64,000 bases of DNA from Asparagopsis taxiformis (Eukaryota > Rhodophyta > Florideophyceae > Bonnemaisoniales > Bonnemaisoniaceae), in contig JALQPE010001788.1 of the NCBI GenBank assembly GCA_030407315.1, forward strand, positions 20,679 through 84,678. Reading direction: 5' to 3'. Positions 52,009 through 61,859 of the stretch are shown in pieces. Positions within the stretch are counted from its first letter, which is position 1, and the number at the start of each line of letters is the position of its first letter. Under the pieces are notes generated by a model. That model made no database searches. It was not told where the DNA came from and worked only from the letters and a program-made list of their open reading frames with translations. The position numbers and the translations under genes are program-made.

Positions 52009-55000
52009 ATGACGAATAAGCGCAGGCGCAACAGCAATCCGATCGTTGACGACGCAACCGTGCCAATTCTGCGCGAACCCGCTAGCCCTTGGGAGGATTC
52101 TAGTGACATGGGTACACGTCGAAACGTAGGTCGCGCCGCCCGCGAAACTACTCTCGCTGGCAAAGACTTCCTCCGCCTCTTGCTGGATTTGTTCGCCCAC
52201 TCAAGTTTCGCAGACTTGACGGACAAGCCGGGAGGTTTCACATACGCGGACCTTGGCGCTTGGGTTGCGCAGGGCACGGAAGAACAATTTGCGGCGCTGC
52301 AAGGTCGACTCAGCATGGCCTTCAGCGGTCGTTCGAAGAATGCTGGAGTCGAGGCGGATGTTGCCGAAATCGTCATGGCAGAGATGAACGTTGAGCGAGC
52401 CAAGCAGATTGTTCGTCTGGCATTACCGATTGCCGAGTTTTCAAGACAGGATGAGCGTATCGGGCAATGGGTTGAGCACTGCATCCTTTCTGGGATCGTG
52501 CCGCAGACCTTCCTTATTGGATGTAACATGCTTCCTTCGCCACTACAGGCGCCGCAGCGCGGGGAACCAAGCGCCTTCGTTCTTGCTCCACCGGAAACGT
52601 TCGAGGTATTGATGTATTTCCAAGCGTTGTCTATCATCCGAAATCACAACAAGAACCTGCCGCGTCGCCGAATAGGCGACGCGGCCGAGGAGGGGAACGA
52701 AGCCGCACGCGTCCCAGCCCATCGGAAAAGCACTAATCGAGCTTGTTACGTGGTTCAAGTTTTATACCATGCTTGGACCGATGTGGCCTTCGCCGCAAAG
52801 TTTTCCAGCTTCGAAGAGTTGATGGCGCCGTACATCATTTTCGACAGCAGTGAGCATTGGTTTGACGTGCTCGATGAAGGTCTATTCGCACCGATAGAGC
52901 AGAAGCTAGATCTCTACCACGACAAAGCTCCCCTATCTCATCCTGATGGATATGGTGGAAAAGTAGAGACAAGAACCAGTGCGCAGCACAGTGTATTTAG
53001 GGACCTTGTGAGGAAGTTCTTCGACCGGTTGCAGTTTCTTATCGTCAACCCGGACCTGTACACCTGGCCGGAGTCCGACCGCTGGGGGGCGCTGGAAATA
53101 TACTTGTCAAGCGGAAATCCGGACAAGCTGCCAGCGTACTTTGACACCCTCGACGAAGACGTTATGGCTGTCCTCCGCCCGGCACCACAAGCCGCGGACG
53201 CAGAAAAGGTCCCCAAGCCGGTTGATGACACTCCCACTCGTCGCAACACAGGAGGGAGAGGTTTGGTTCCGTCGACAAGACACACAACCAGGCTTCAACT
53301 TGGACCTGGGAGGACCAGTCTTACTGCCCAAGGGCCGTCTCCCCCGTCACCGTCACCCCATGCGACAGAAGAGCAGGAAAGTGAAGGGCAGGCTCTCGCA
53401 AAGGACTTTCTTTCGAAAATGAGTCAGTATTGCCGGGTGTACGACGTCCCTTTCGAAGATTTGGTCAGTGCCGACGAGAGCCGAGAACACGTGCCCATCA
53501 CGGGCAACGTTCAGCTCATTCTGACTGATCCGCCCTACAATGTTCGTCGTAAGAGGAACGATTCCAACTCTTCGTACGACAGGCTAACTGCAGAAGATAT
53601 GCAGGCTAGCATCGAAGTGTTTGACGAGCTGTTGCGCCCCGGTGGCCACGGCATCGTGTTCTGCTCCGTTTTGCAGTTCTACGAATGGTTCCATTACTTG
53701 GAAACGTACAAAGGACCGCAGTCAGAAGGCCCAACCGATGCTGCTGCCAGTGATGACGGGTCGGATGAAGAAGAGGTTACGTCCATGAATTCGGACTCCG
53801 AAGCATCGCAGCACAGTGGCGAAGAAAGTGCGGATGAGGAGGAGGACGAGGAGGAGGAGGACGTCGTTCGGAATTCAGTTTTCTTCGTTGACGAGGTACC
53901 TCTGTTGTTTGTCCGACTACCTGGGCACCTCTATCAAATGCCGGGGCGGAAGAGGTACCAACGCATGAACATGGCAGAGGTCGCTATCCACTTCTGGAAG
54001 CGAGGTGTTCCGTTCAAGACTGGAAGCGAGATGGTGGCCTATAGGAACCACGGATACATGGACGGCACGTACCCGGCGTGGTGCAACGTCACCATCAATA
54101 TGCCCGCCATCGATTCGAATGAGATGGTGTGGCGAACAAGGAGCACAACCGGTGCTACGGTCAGAGTTCGTGCAGAGCAGAAGAGCGTCGCTCTCATGAT
54201 GGAGTTGATCAGCCAGCATTCACAGCCTGGTGATATTGTTGTCGATCCATTCTCTGGCACTTTCGCAACGGGAAAAGCAGCTATGAGCTTGCCTGAGCAC
54301 CGTGTTTTCGTTGGCAGTGACATGGACAAATTGTGTGTGGCACGATCGCTTCCAAAGCTGTGTGCAGTCATGTCACGTGTAATTCTTTCAAACAACACTG
54401 ACATGAGGGTCACGACAGAAGCGAAACAGAGTGCTGAGAAGTTCTTGGCGTCCCCCTCTGTCACGATGCGTACGCAGAGGGAACGCAGGATCATCGAACC
54501 CCCACCTGGCCTTCCCCTGTACCAGAGGTTCCCGAAATATATTCGGCAGTACCTCTGGCAGCTGTGCCCAGAGTCGATTGCGTCGCACGAGCACATGGAA
54601 AAACCGGTACATTATTGGCCACCTTCCCTGCGCCGCTGGTTGCAAACTGAAAACCCTCGCGTGATGCGGGCACACGATTGTGTTGCGAAAAAATTGAGCG
54701 TTCGACCATCGCTGATTAAGCATCCAAATGCAGGAAGAGGGCTCTTCGCTGAACAGACATTTAATGTTGGCGACGAAGTATGTGCATACTACGGAACTGT
54801 TGTGTACTCTGATATGAGCAAGGAGTCGATGAGGTTCGCGTACGGAGAGGGTCACATGGCGATAACGAAGGAAACATTCTTGATGTATGCCATCAAGCTG
54901 TATGCAACAGCGGAGGACGACGAAAACATCGAGCATCCAATTTGGATTGTTCCGGCTCCGTTCTGTTCGGCGCAGTTCATCAACGACCCGCGGTATTTGC

Positions 55001-55260
55001 GAGGTGAGGACACTCCGGCGGAAGACACCAGGCGGATGGCCAACGTCGAGTTTGTCGAGAACTACAGCAGCGGTTCGACGGGGAAGAAGCTCAAGGCGAA
55101 GGACCTAGAAAATCCGAAGATCATTGTAGTACGTGCAATCCGCGATATCCGTCCGGGCAGGAGCTCTACGTTCATTATGGGACAGCGTTTAGAGCATGGA
55201 ATTAGGGTCACGAAAGATGTTTTCATTTCGACTACAAATAAAGCTACGTTCCAGAGTTGA
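52009..55260 (+). CDS. DPPY-type DNA amino-methyltransferase fused to a SET domain
   Basis: A 1,083-codon frame from ATG 52009. The N-terminal ~430 residues are unrecognised, followed by a Pro/Thr/Gly-rich linker. The methyltransferase has LILTDPPYNVRR (motif IV, Asp ~507), LRPGGHGIVFCSV, an acidic insertion (~575-625), then GDIVVDPFSGTFATGKA (motif I, ~745). Motif IV before motif I is the beta-class order of N6-adenine/N4-cytosine methyltransferases. From ~905 a SET-like domain follows: KHPNAGRGLFAEQ, GDEVCAYYGTVV, FINDPRY and NVEFVENY. The expected last SET motif is out of frame: after IRDIRPG (~55157) the +1 frame reads GQELYVHYGTAFRAWN and stops at 55203-55205. One base is therefore missing in the GGG run, and the last ~35 annotated residues are not authentic. 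A DNA and histone methylating enzyme in the nucleus is inferred. The gene lies between inverted repeats of the same family as those around the ParB-dioxygenase gene. Confidence 0.82.
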   Translation: MTNKRRRNSNPIVDDATVPILREPASPWEDSSDMGTRRNVGRAARETTLAGKDFLRLLLDLFAHSSFADLTDKPGGFTYADLGAWVAQGTEEQFAALQGRLSMAFSGRSKNAGVEADVAEIVMAEMNVERAKQIVRLALPIAEFSRQDERIGQWVEHCILSGIVPQTFLIGCNMLPSPLQAPQRGEPSAFVLAPPETFEVLMYFQALSIIRNHNKNLPRRRIGDAAEEGNEAARVPAHRKSTNRACYVVQVLYHAWTDVAFAAKFSSFEELMAPYIIFDSSEHWFDVLDEGLFAPIEQKLDLYHDKAPLSHPDGYGGKVETRTSAQHSVFRDLVRKFFDRLQFLIVNPDLYTWPESDRWGALEIYLSSGNPDKLPAYFDTLDEDVMAVLRPAPQAADAEKVPKPVDDTPTRRNTGGRGLVPSTRHTTRLQLGPGRTSLTAQGPSPPSPSPHATEEQESEGQALAKDFLSKMSQYCRVYDVPFEDLVSADESREHVPITGNVQLILTDPPYNVRRKRNDSNSSYDRLTAEDMQASIEVFDELLRPGGHGIVFCSVLQFYEWFHYLETYKGPQSEGPTDAAASDDGSDEEEVTSMNSDSEASQHSGEESADEEEDEEEEDVVRNSVFFVDEVPLLFVRLPGHLYQMPGRKRYQRMNMAEVAIHFWKRGVPFKTGSEMVAYRNHGYMDGTYPAWCNVTINMPAIDSNEMVWRTRSTTGATVRVRAEQKSVALMMELISQHSQPGDIVVDPFSGTFATGKAAMSLPEHRVFVGSDMDKLCVARSLPKLCAVMSRVILSNNTDMRVTTEAKQSAEKFLASPSVTMRTQRERRIIEPPPGLPLYQRFPKYIRQYLWQLCPESIASHEHMEKPVHYWPPSLRRWLQTENPRVMRAHDCVAKKLSVRPSLIKHPNAGRGLFAEQTFNVGDEVCAYYGTVVYSDMSKESMRFAYGEGHMAITKETFLMYAIKLYATAEDDENIEHPIWIVPAPFCSAQFINDPRYLRGEDTPAEDTRRMANVEFVENYSSGSTGKKLKAKDLENPKIIVVRAIRDIRPGRSSTFIMGQRLEHGIRVTKDVFISTTNKATFQS

Positions 55261-55430
55261 AGTATATCATATAATGCAGCATGTCCAGCCACCATTACTC
55301 CAGGGTGAAACCTATTGAGCAGTACTCGCCTGTCAAAAACCAATCGTTCACACTCTAGATGCACTTCGTCCGAGCAGTGAACCTGACTGCTTGGATGCTG
55401 TTATGCGTGCAGATGCAAAATACACGACCA
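55261..55430. other. 3' flank of the methyltransferase-SET gene
   Basis: Short unique stretch before the right inverted repeat. AATAAA lies at 55237-55242, inside the coding frame just before its annotated stop and 32 bases after the frame-corrected stop. Confidence 0.35.
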
Positions 55431-55631
55431 AGTTGAAATGGACGCCCGGTGGATGTCCAGCTCAGTTGCATTGCTGTCCGGCCCAGAAATTCTACAATTC
55501 AGGGCAGAAAAAAATATTGCAAAAAACATCGATTTGGGCGGTCGAAAGTGCCGTACGGCACACCCCCATCTCAAAAACATGTTCACATGTGCATGTTTTT
55601 GAGAATAGCCCAAATTTTAATTCAAATCAGG
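55431..55631 (-). repeat. Right inverted repeat (palindrome-rich core)
   Basis: Reverse-complement copy of the core, palindrome at 55548-55561. It is the only inverted copy in the window. Confidence 0.88.
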
Positions 55632-55864
55632 ACGTCTTCCGGACATAGGGGTGCTCGCGGCCTAGCTCTACAGCTGTAATTGTACCTCATTAAATACTGT
55701 TGATGACTGCCTACCGTATACAATCTGGGCTGTTGGCGTATTATCCGGTACTTGACCTGACCTGAACGTTCATCGCAGACCGTTGTGGTTACCGACACTA
55801 TACAGCAATCTTTTTTGTATCTCGTGCAACTCAATCGTTCCATCGCTTCCGGGAAAGCTTCATT

Positions 55865-57058
55865 ATGCCGCCGCGTATTGCGAAGAAAGCTCCAAAGCCT
55901 CCGGGCCTCCAGAAAACCCGGTCAGCAGCTGCTGTATCGAGTGCCCGACAATCCCGTGCGAAGAAGCGGTCTGGGCCTACCGGCAGCATTGAACCGCGGT
56001 CCGGTAGTCGCAAGACGGACCGGCGCAGAACTGGGGATCCGCAGCGAGAAAGTGAGGAAGGAGGAACGGCGCGGAGAGAGATGGGGCTTGACCGAGGCAA
56101 GCGTGCTCGCAGGGACAGTGAACATCATGATGATGACATGATAGTGGCTCAAAACATGTTGGAATTGCGGCAGAGTGCTATGGCAAAGGTAGTTCCTCCC
56201 GGGTTGGCAGATGCGGAGGTGCTGCAGACGGAGTCCCAGCCGGGGGCTTCCGACACACTGGAGGCTGTGACCCCCACTGCGCCAACTATGCCGAGTACAT
56301 CAGCCCCAGCAGGTAATGCAGTCAGGGACCCGAGGATAGCGGCAAGGGATGTTGTTTCTGAGCAACGTTCACAGGATGCCAACTATCATCGGCGGTCAGG
56401 TGGTACTGAGGGGAGAGAGCAGCCGGAGTGCGGGCCTCGTCACAACAGACTGTCATTGGTGCCAAATATGCGCGTAACGCCCCCGCGACGTCAGGCTATT
56501 GGCGATGGAGGACATCATATTCCCGATAGCGTGGGAGATGGGGGGACGGTGAGGGCAGAGAGGTTGCATCCGCCGGAATCCATCGATTTAATGGCGAGTC
56601 GCATCAATGCGCAGAAGAAGAAGATCGCGGAGCTGGAAAAAAAAGTGTTTAGCCAGGACATAGCAAACAAGGCGCTCACCACGGAGATTGTTGCGTTGGA
56701 GGCTAAGGTGAAGACTCTGCAGGCGGAAAATGCCAGCCTTACTGCAATTGCGAGAACAGGTAGAATCAGTGATCACGGTGGCGGTAAGTCGAAAATACAG
56801 AAAGCCATTCCTGTGAAATACCTTGGAGTTCTTAGGGCGGTTGAGGAAAACCTGACAAAGTGGTGCAAGAACGAGACTATGGAGCTGGACCCTATAGCGG
56901 AACAAACGCAGAGACGTTGGACTGGACGTACCATCGAGGTAGAGCCGGTAGAAGGGGCACTTTGGAGCGAAAACGGTGTAGGATATATTGCTACCCCTCC
57001 GGGCTATATCATCAAGAATCTGCAGTGGTATACACCTTCGTACAGAGGACGAGAGTGA
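55865..57058 (+). CDS. Hypothetical coiled-coil protein, N-terminal part
   Basis: A 397-codon frame from ATG 55865 (MPPRIAKKAPKPPGLQKTR). Residues ~1-90 are basic and disordered (a possible nuclear signal at GKRARRD). Residues ~90-235 are low complexity. Residues ~240-300 form a clear coiled coil (KKKIAELEKKVFSQDIANKA, EIVALEAKVKTLQAENASL). The end (KYLGVLRAVEENLTKWCKNE, then GALWSENGVGYIATPPGY) looks folded. The frame stops at 57058, where a second frame (to 58151) continues with DLLNDLVRHVLRQSPW, so the two are probably one ~760-residue protein split by a single-base indel near 57040. No family is recognised. It is convergent with the Plavaka-like transposase and may be its companion gene. 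Confidence 0.55.
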   Translation: MPPRIAKKAPKPPGLQKTRSAAAVSSARQSRAKKRSGPTGSIEPRSGSRKTDRRRTGDPQRESEEGGTARREMGLDRGKRARRDSEHHDDDMIVAQNMLELRQSAMAKVVPPGLADAEVLQTESQPGASDTLEAVTPTAPTMPSTSAPAGNAVRDPRIAARDVVSEQRSQDANYHRRSGGTEGREQPECGPRHNRLSLVPNMRVTPPRRQAIGDGGHHIPDSVGDGGTVRAERLHPPESIDLMASRINAQKKKIAELEKKVFSQDIANKALTTEIVALEAKVKTLQAENASLTAIARTGRISDHGGGKSKIQKAIPVKYLGVLRAVEENLTKWCKNETMELDPIAEQTQRRWTGRTIEVEPVEGALWSENGVGYIATPPGYIIKNLQWYTPSYRGRE

Positions 57059-58151
57059 TCTGCTGAATGACTTGGTGCGACACGTACTGCGTCAAAGTCC
57101 GTGGTGTGATGTGTTTTCCGATGAGGAGCAGCGTGTGTGCTGTCAAGAGGCTGTGGCGGGGAGCAAGGAATTGAAAGTGAAGGTGACGCAGAAACTGTCC
57201 GACGTGATGAGTGCACGGAAGCGTAATGCGAGGGACAGATTGTTCGGTTCGCTGGGGTACACGAAATTAATGTCTAGATGCACGATGCTGACGACGCGAG
57301 CTGAGATGGACGAGCGAGAGGAACAAAAGCGCGAAGCGTCTGAGAAGCTTTTGAAACGGGAAAGTAACGGTGATTTGGATATGGGGAGGTGGCGAACGGC
57401 ACCGTTCTCAGAGCTGCGATACAGCAAAGGCTTGGTTCCTGACAGCTTCGAAATGGAAGTGAATGGTGATGCATGGTTTAACAACCGAGTAGCTGTGAAT
57501 GTGCTGGACATCTTCAGGGGTTATTCGATACGACCAGAACAAGTAATGGACATAGAGACGAGCATACTAACGCTGGCGCGCCTGGATGCTTGGCTAGTGA
57601 CTACTGTGGAGTGTTTGGATGAACCGAAGGGGAAAGGAGGTGCACGGCAGAAGGAGTTTACAAGGCGGTACAGTCAATATGTGGGGGTAGCTTTTCAGCA
57701 ATTAGTTGGTATGGTGGTGTACTGCATGTCTTGTCTCCAAGGCTCGCAAGCAAGGGAAGAAACGGACGTTGTCGAGAGCGAACAGCGGACTAGTGCACAG
57801 TCACGGCATGTGTTTGCAAGCCGTACTGTGACGAGAGAGGCTGTTGAAGTGTGGCAAAGCGGAGAGGGGTCTGGAATTGTTCATGTCGTTGATGATGTAA
57901 ACCGCTGCTCATCACTTGTTCTAGTGTCCGAGGATTGGATTCAATCGCATATTACGTCAAACCTCGGTGCTGTAATGGATTGTGTGATTGCGCAAGGACT
58001 AATTGGCGCAGAACTTTTCGTCGTTGACCCATATGCTGGACACCTGAGTGCAAACCTGAATGTCGAAATCAATGCCCCACAGTATGGGGGCATGGAGCGG
58101 CGCCATGCAGCCACTGCTGATAACGGTTTTGGCGTAATGGAGGATGGTTGA
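57031..58151 (+). CDS. Hypothetical protein, C-terminal part in a shifted frame
   Basis: The frame is open from 56988, but homogeneous coding character starts about 57031 (RTEDESDLLNDLVRHVLRQS). Features: a Cys-containing helical region (SPWCDVFSDEEQRVCCQEAV), a basic segment (SARKRNARDRLFGSLGYTKL), a charged linker, and a C-terminal folded region with WQSGEGSGIVHVVDDVNRCS and GAELFVVDPYAGHLSANLNV. I recognise no family. Its stop at 58151 is ~80 bases from the end of the convergent transposase gene. Confidence 0.5.
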
Positions 58152-58227
58152 AATTAGTGCAGTAAATGTGACGTTGACTAGAAGGTTTATCATGTAGTAC
58201 ATTATCAATAGAGTGCTGCGATTTAGA

Positions 58228-58233
58228 TTTATT
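58228..58233 (-). terminator. Poly(A) signal overlapping the transposase stop
   Basis: The last Glu codon and the TAA stop form AATAAA (58233-58228, minus strand), as in the NB-ARC gene ending at 6785. Confidence 0.45.
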
Positions 58234-61200
58234 CTTCTTCATTATCATCTGTGAATTGGTAATCAGTGTTGGTGTAGAAGCGGTTGAGATAGAAACGGTG
58301 GTCCGACCAGTGCATTTGTTTCGTAAATGGCTTGACTGGAAAGTTACTTCGTACGATGTGCACGGTGCCAGATATAGTAGATGCAGGAATGAGGTCAAAC
58401 CAAGGACCACCTGCACTGTGGGATGCAGTGTCATTGCTGTCAACGGATCCGTTGTCCGGGTCCCATGTGGACCACTTTAAACAAATGCACCCAAGTGATT
58501 TTTCCACAGCGGTTTTTGGGGCAAAGCAGGTCATATACTGAACGAAAGCGAGTTCTACAGGTTGAAACAGGTTTGGAGACTGCAGGCGTACCAGTGCCAG
58601 GACGCGCCCTACCCATATGGTTCTGTAGTCATCGGCAGTTCCGGAGATGACGACAAAGGAGTACTGCGATCTCTTTGCGGGGCCGAACGATGAAGTTGCA
58701 AAGACGCGCTGCTGCTTGTGCCTCGACACGTTTGTGGGGCGAAGCATGCCACTGTGCGGGTCAAAGTCGTCGGCATCTGGGACGTACCCTCCCATGACGT
58801 AGGCGGACTTTACCACGGTGACGGAAATGTCCATGTCATGTATTGGAGGGCCTTCTGCCGTGGCGCGCAGTCTAGCGAGGGTGAGGAACGCTTGTGCAGC
58901 TGTGTCACCGAGTTGCTGGAATAGCGTTATGGTGCCAGACGGGAACGAGGAGTTGTGCAGAGGCAAAAGAGTGGCAGGATCGGGCTGTCCGTCGATATCT
59001 GCAACGAGGAGGGTTGCATCGGGCAGCAGGGAGGCAAAGTCGTGCAGTGCAACGGTGAATCCGTCGCGAACGAGTACTGCACCGTCTGTGGGCGATATCA
59101 TGCGTGCGTTTCCCAATGTGTTCGATGGGGTATGACCAGTTGGAGTGGCCAAGGAGAATTCCATGTGGCGAATAGTCTCTTCCATGGCTGTGGAGCGCCT
59201 TCGAGAGGTTTTCCTATAACTCTGTTTGAACAGAAGATGCGAGTGTTCGTAGGGGCCTGCATCAATGTGTTCCAGGGCGCCATATCTCTGCAAGTCACCG
59301 GGAAGATGGTCTAGAAGATGGAACTTGAAAGTTTTGAGACCTGTGGTGTGGAATGGGCCGAGGGTGGAGAGCATTGATTGTTTGAAATAGGAAATGGAGT
59401 TCTGGAGGCTTTCTAGTTCGGCGGCAGTCCAGTGCTTGATGCGACCGCGTTTCATGACCCATGCGACGAGGTCAGAGTATTGCGTGCAGATGGAAGTGAG
59501 GGGGGCTGTATCTACTTCGTCACAGCATGTGTCAATGAATGCTGCGATGAAAGGGAACACCATGTCGACATGGTGATAGTCTTTGGCTGCGAGCATGCCG
59601 CGTATGCCGTCCTCCGTGAAGAGGCCGTTCAAATTGGTGCCCTTCTCACCCTTGGAGAAGTCGACATGAAGACCGGTGATGTAGTAGTCGCGTTCGATAG
59701 CGGACAGAATGCTGTTTGAGCCGGCGAGGATGGATTTTTTCACCTTCTTGAAGGTGCGAGGTGTCCCGGAATGGGAGGCAGTGGTGGTGAGGTCTGGGGA
59801 GCTGAGGCGGTGGACAATGCACTGTTTGATGAGCTTTGAGATGCCGAGGTGGAGATTGTGCAGAGGCTCGAAGGAGAAAATGTTGTAGGGGTCTAGGGGA
59901 CTGTTGGTGGGTAAAAGAGCGGTCGATTCGAGGACAGAGTGTTGTTCGAGGAGGGAGAGAGCTTCGAGCGGAGCAGTTGTATGCTCCTGAGCGCTCTCTT
60001 GGCGTGCAGAGCGTGTATCATCGAGGGAGCGGGGCTGGTGTGGCGCGCTGGATCAAGTTGAGTGGCGGGGATGTAGCAGCGGTGGCAGGGATGTGTGGTG
60101 GTAGTGCTGTTGCGAGTGCATGACAGCTCTTTGGCCTCTGGAAAGTCGCAGCAATAATTGGCTAGGATGGGAAAGCATTGGCGGGCAGTTGCAGTGGAGT
60201 CTGTGCAGGGGAACCCGGAAGAGAACGCGGTGGATAGGGACGAAAACACTTTTTCGAGTGCTTTATGAAGAATATCAATTTTGCGAGCGCGACTAGCAGA
60301 ACTAGAGGTTGTCGGCATTTCATCACCGAACAAGGCGTTGGACGAAGGGTTAACAATGTACGGAAGATACCCGACGATGGTGAGGCCGGTACGGATGCAG
60401 TGGCGACGGAGGGGGGCGGAGAAGTTGAGCAGTGTGACGTGTATGGGGTATGCGACGATTGCGGAGCTCTTGAGGCTTGTGCTGCTCTTGTCGGAGTACA
60501 CTTGGAGGAGGCCGGCAAAGGAGGAAGCGGTGGGATCATTTTCCTCTGCCCATACGACCTGTGGATCTTCCGAGAGCTGCACGCGCTGTCTAGTAACCTG
60601 GTGCAGCGTTTTCGCGAATTCTGTGTGTAGGGGATGAGAAAATATTGCGGTGCCGTCTGGGGCGGTCTGTGGGGAGGGGTGGAAGAGAGTATTTTGGTCG
60701 TTAGCCAGTGCTAACTGCCTGCGGAGCATGTCGACTGGGTCGCGGAGGTACAGCTGTGCCGAGTACTTACCAGTTTGTCTGGAATGATGTGGCTCTTGTA
60801 ACCTTCGGTGCGGAAATGTGTTTCGACCATGGAAGCGGTAACGTGGCGACATTCTTCTACGGTGCGAACGGCGCTGTTGAACTTTTCTAGGGAGAATGCG
60901 GGGTCTTGTAGGATGGTGATGACTTCGCTCACGCGGCCAGCGCCGGCCTTGTACTCGAGGGTTGTGAGACTGGCGGCGAGGGATTGCACGAGGAGGTCTG
61001 CGCGGGAGGGGGTTGAGGTTGGTGGCAGTGAAGCGTCACAGGGTGAGTCGCTGGAGGAAGCACGACCAGATTCTGGGGTCTGGGGAGCTGGGTTGCGGGG
61101 AATCATGGTCGCCGTTTCGAGCAGGCTCATGGGTGACGGCAGGGACACGAGCGTTGTTGAAATGTTGGGGAGAGGGGTTGAAACGGTAGCGACACGTTCG

Positions 61201-61266
61201 CTCATGCAGCGCGAGCGCATAAGCATCTACGCAGTAGTAGAAGCACCCTTCATACTTGCATTCCAT
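58229..61266 (-). pseudogene. Plavaka-like (KDZ-related) DNA transposase, frameshifted
   Basis: Reading leftward, four frames make one ~1,000-residue protein. Frame one, from ATG 61266, is a C2HC/C2H2-like finger (CKYEGCFYYC...ALHERTC). Frame two (to about 60771) is a Pro/Ser-rich and helical region ending EGYKSHIIPDKL. Frame three (60753 to about 60060) has LYLRDPVDMLRRQLALANDQ, VYSDKSSTSLKSSAIVAYPI, GLTIVGYLPYIVNP and a HPCHRCYIP knuckle. Frame four (about 60050 to 58229) has PYNIFSFEPLHNLHLGISK, FKFHLLDHLPGDLQRYGALE and LLFKQSYRKTSRR. The RDPVE-like box, the YSDKT box and the final HYxxxIRRFG...YR region are typical of Plavaka transposases known mainly from basidiomycetes. Each junction is a one-base phase change. 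The second looks like a 17-base GT...AG segment (60770-60754). Confidence 0.75.
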
Positions 61267-61859
61267 GTCGAGTTTTGACGCAAAAGGGAGGATTGCGAGC
61301 TGAACAGGGGAGACTGTGCCGTCCAGATGCGACCAATTTTATTTTTGTGGTGCTTTCGAGACTTGGAATGTAACGTGTTCGTAGTTTTTTTGGGTAGTAG
61401 TTTTGTGCTCACTCCAGCTGACATCCCAACGGTGGATTTAACCGAGAGTTCAATCATTCCAACTGTTACATCACATTGCGTGCTGGCAACGTGTGCATGG
61501 AAGGACGAACGACTGCCTGGGAGATGAATTTTCAATAATTCATTTGTAATAATAAACTTTTTTATTTCCAAACTTCGTGGAATCTGAATGTGCTTTACAG
61601 CGGATATGCCACGGATCATGTAAGGAAAGCAAATGGATTCTCATATATATGATTATATGTTTATATTCGTTGTTCTCGATCCGGATCTCATTGTTCGGGG
61701 AATCAGAGACCATGGCTTGGGCCATACTCAATCTCACTGCCGGCGATGATTTCGAGTATGCACAGCAAGACTTAGCGGACGCAGAAAGCTGTCCGGTCGA
61801 CGCCGCAGGCTCCACTCCGCCCTCATCACCGACTGATATTCTTTGACCGACTTTGCTTT
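61267..61859. other. No recognised gene between transposase and palindrome
   Basis: A plus-strand frame of 89 codons at 61577-61846 has a hydrophobic segment followed by a Ser/Pro/Asp tail but no known motif. It may be chance. This would be the transposase promoter side. Confidence 0.35.

Larger units (their letters stand above)
51478..55631 (+). mobile_element. Element with ~200-base terminal inverted repeats carrying the methyltransferase-SET gene
   Basis: The repeat core occurs in direct orientation at 51478-51665 and in inverted orientation at 55631-55431. Each is oriented with CCTGATTTGAATT at the outer edge, and a single large gene lies between. This is the geometry of a DNA transposon with long terminal inverted repeats. 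No simple target duplication is visible (outer bases GCAT and ACGT). The left flank (GAAGACGAATATC) and the inverted right flank share GAAGACG, so the true ends may be further out. No transposase is recognised inside. Confidence 0.65.
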
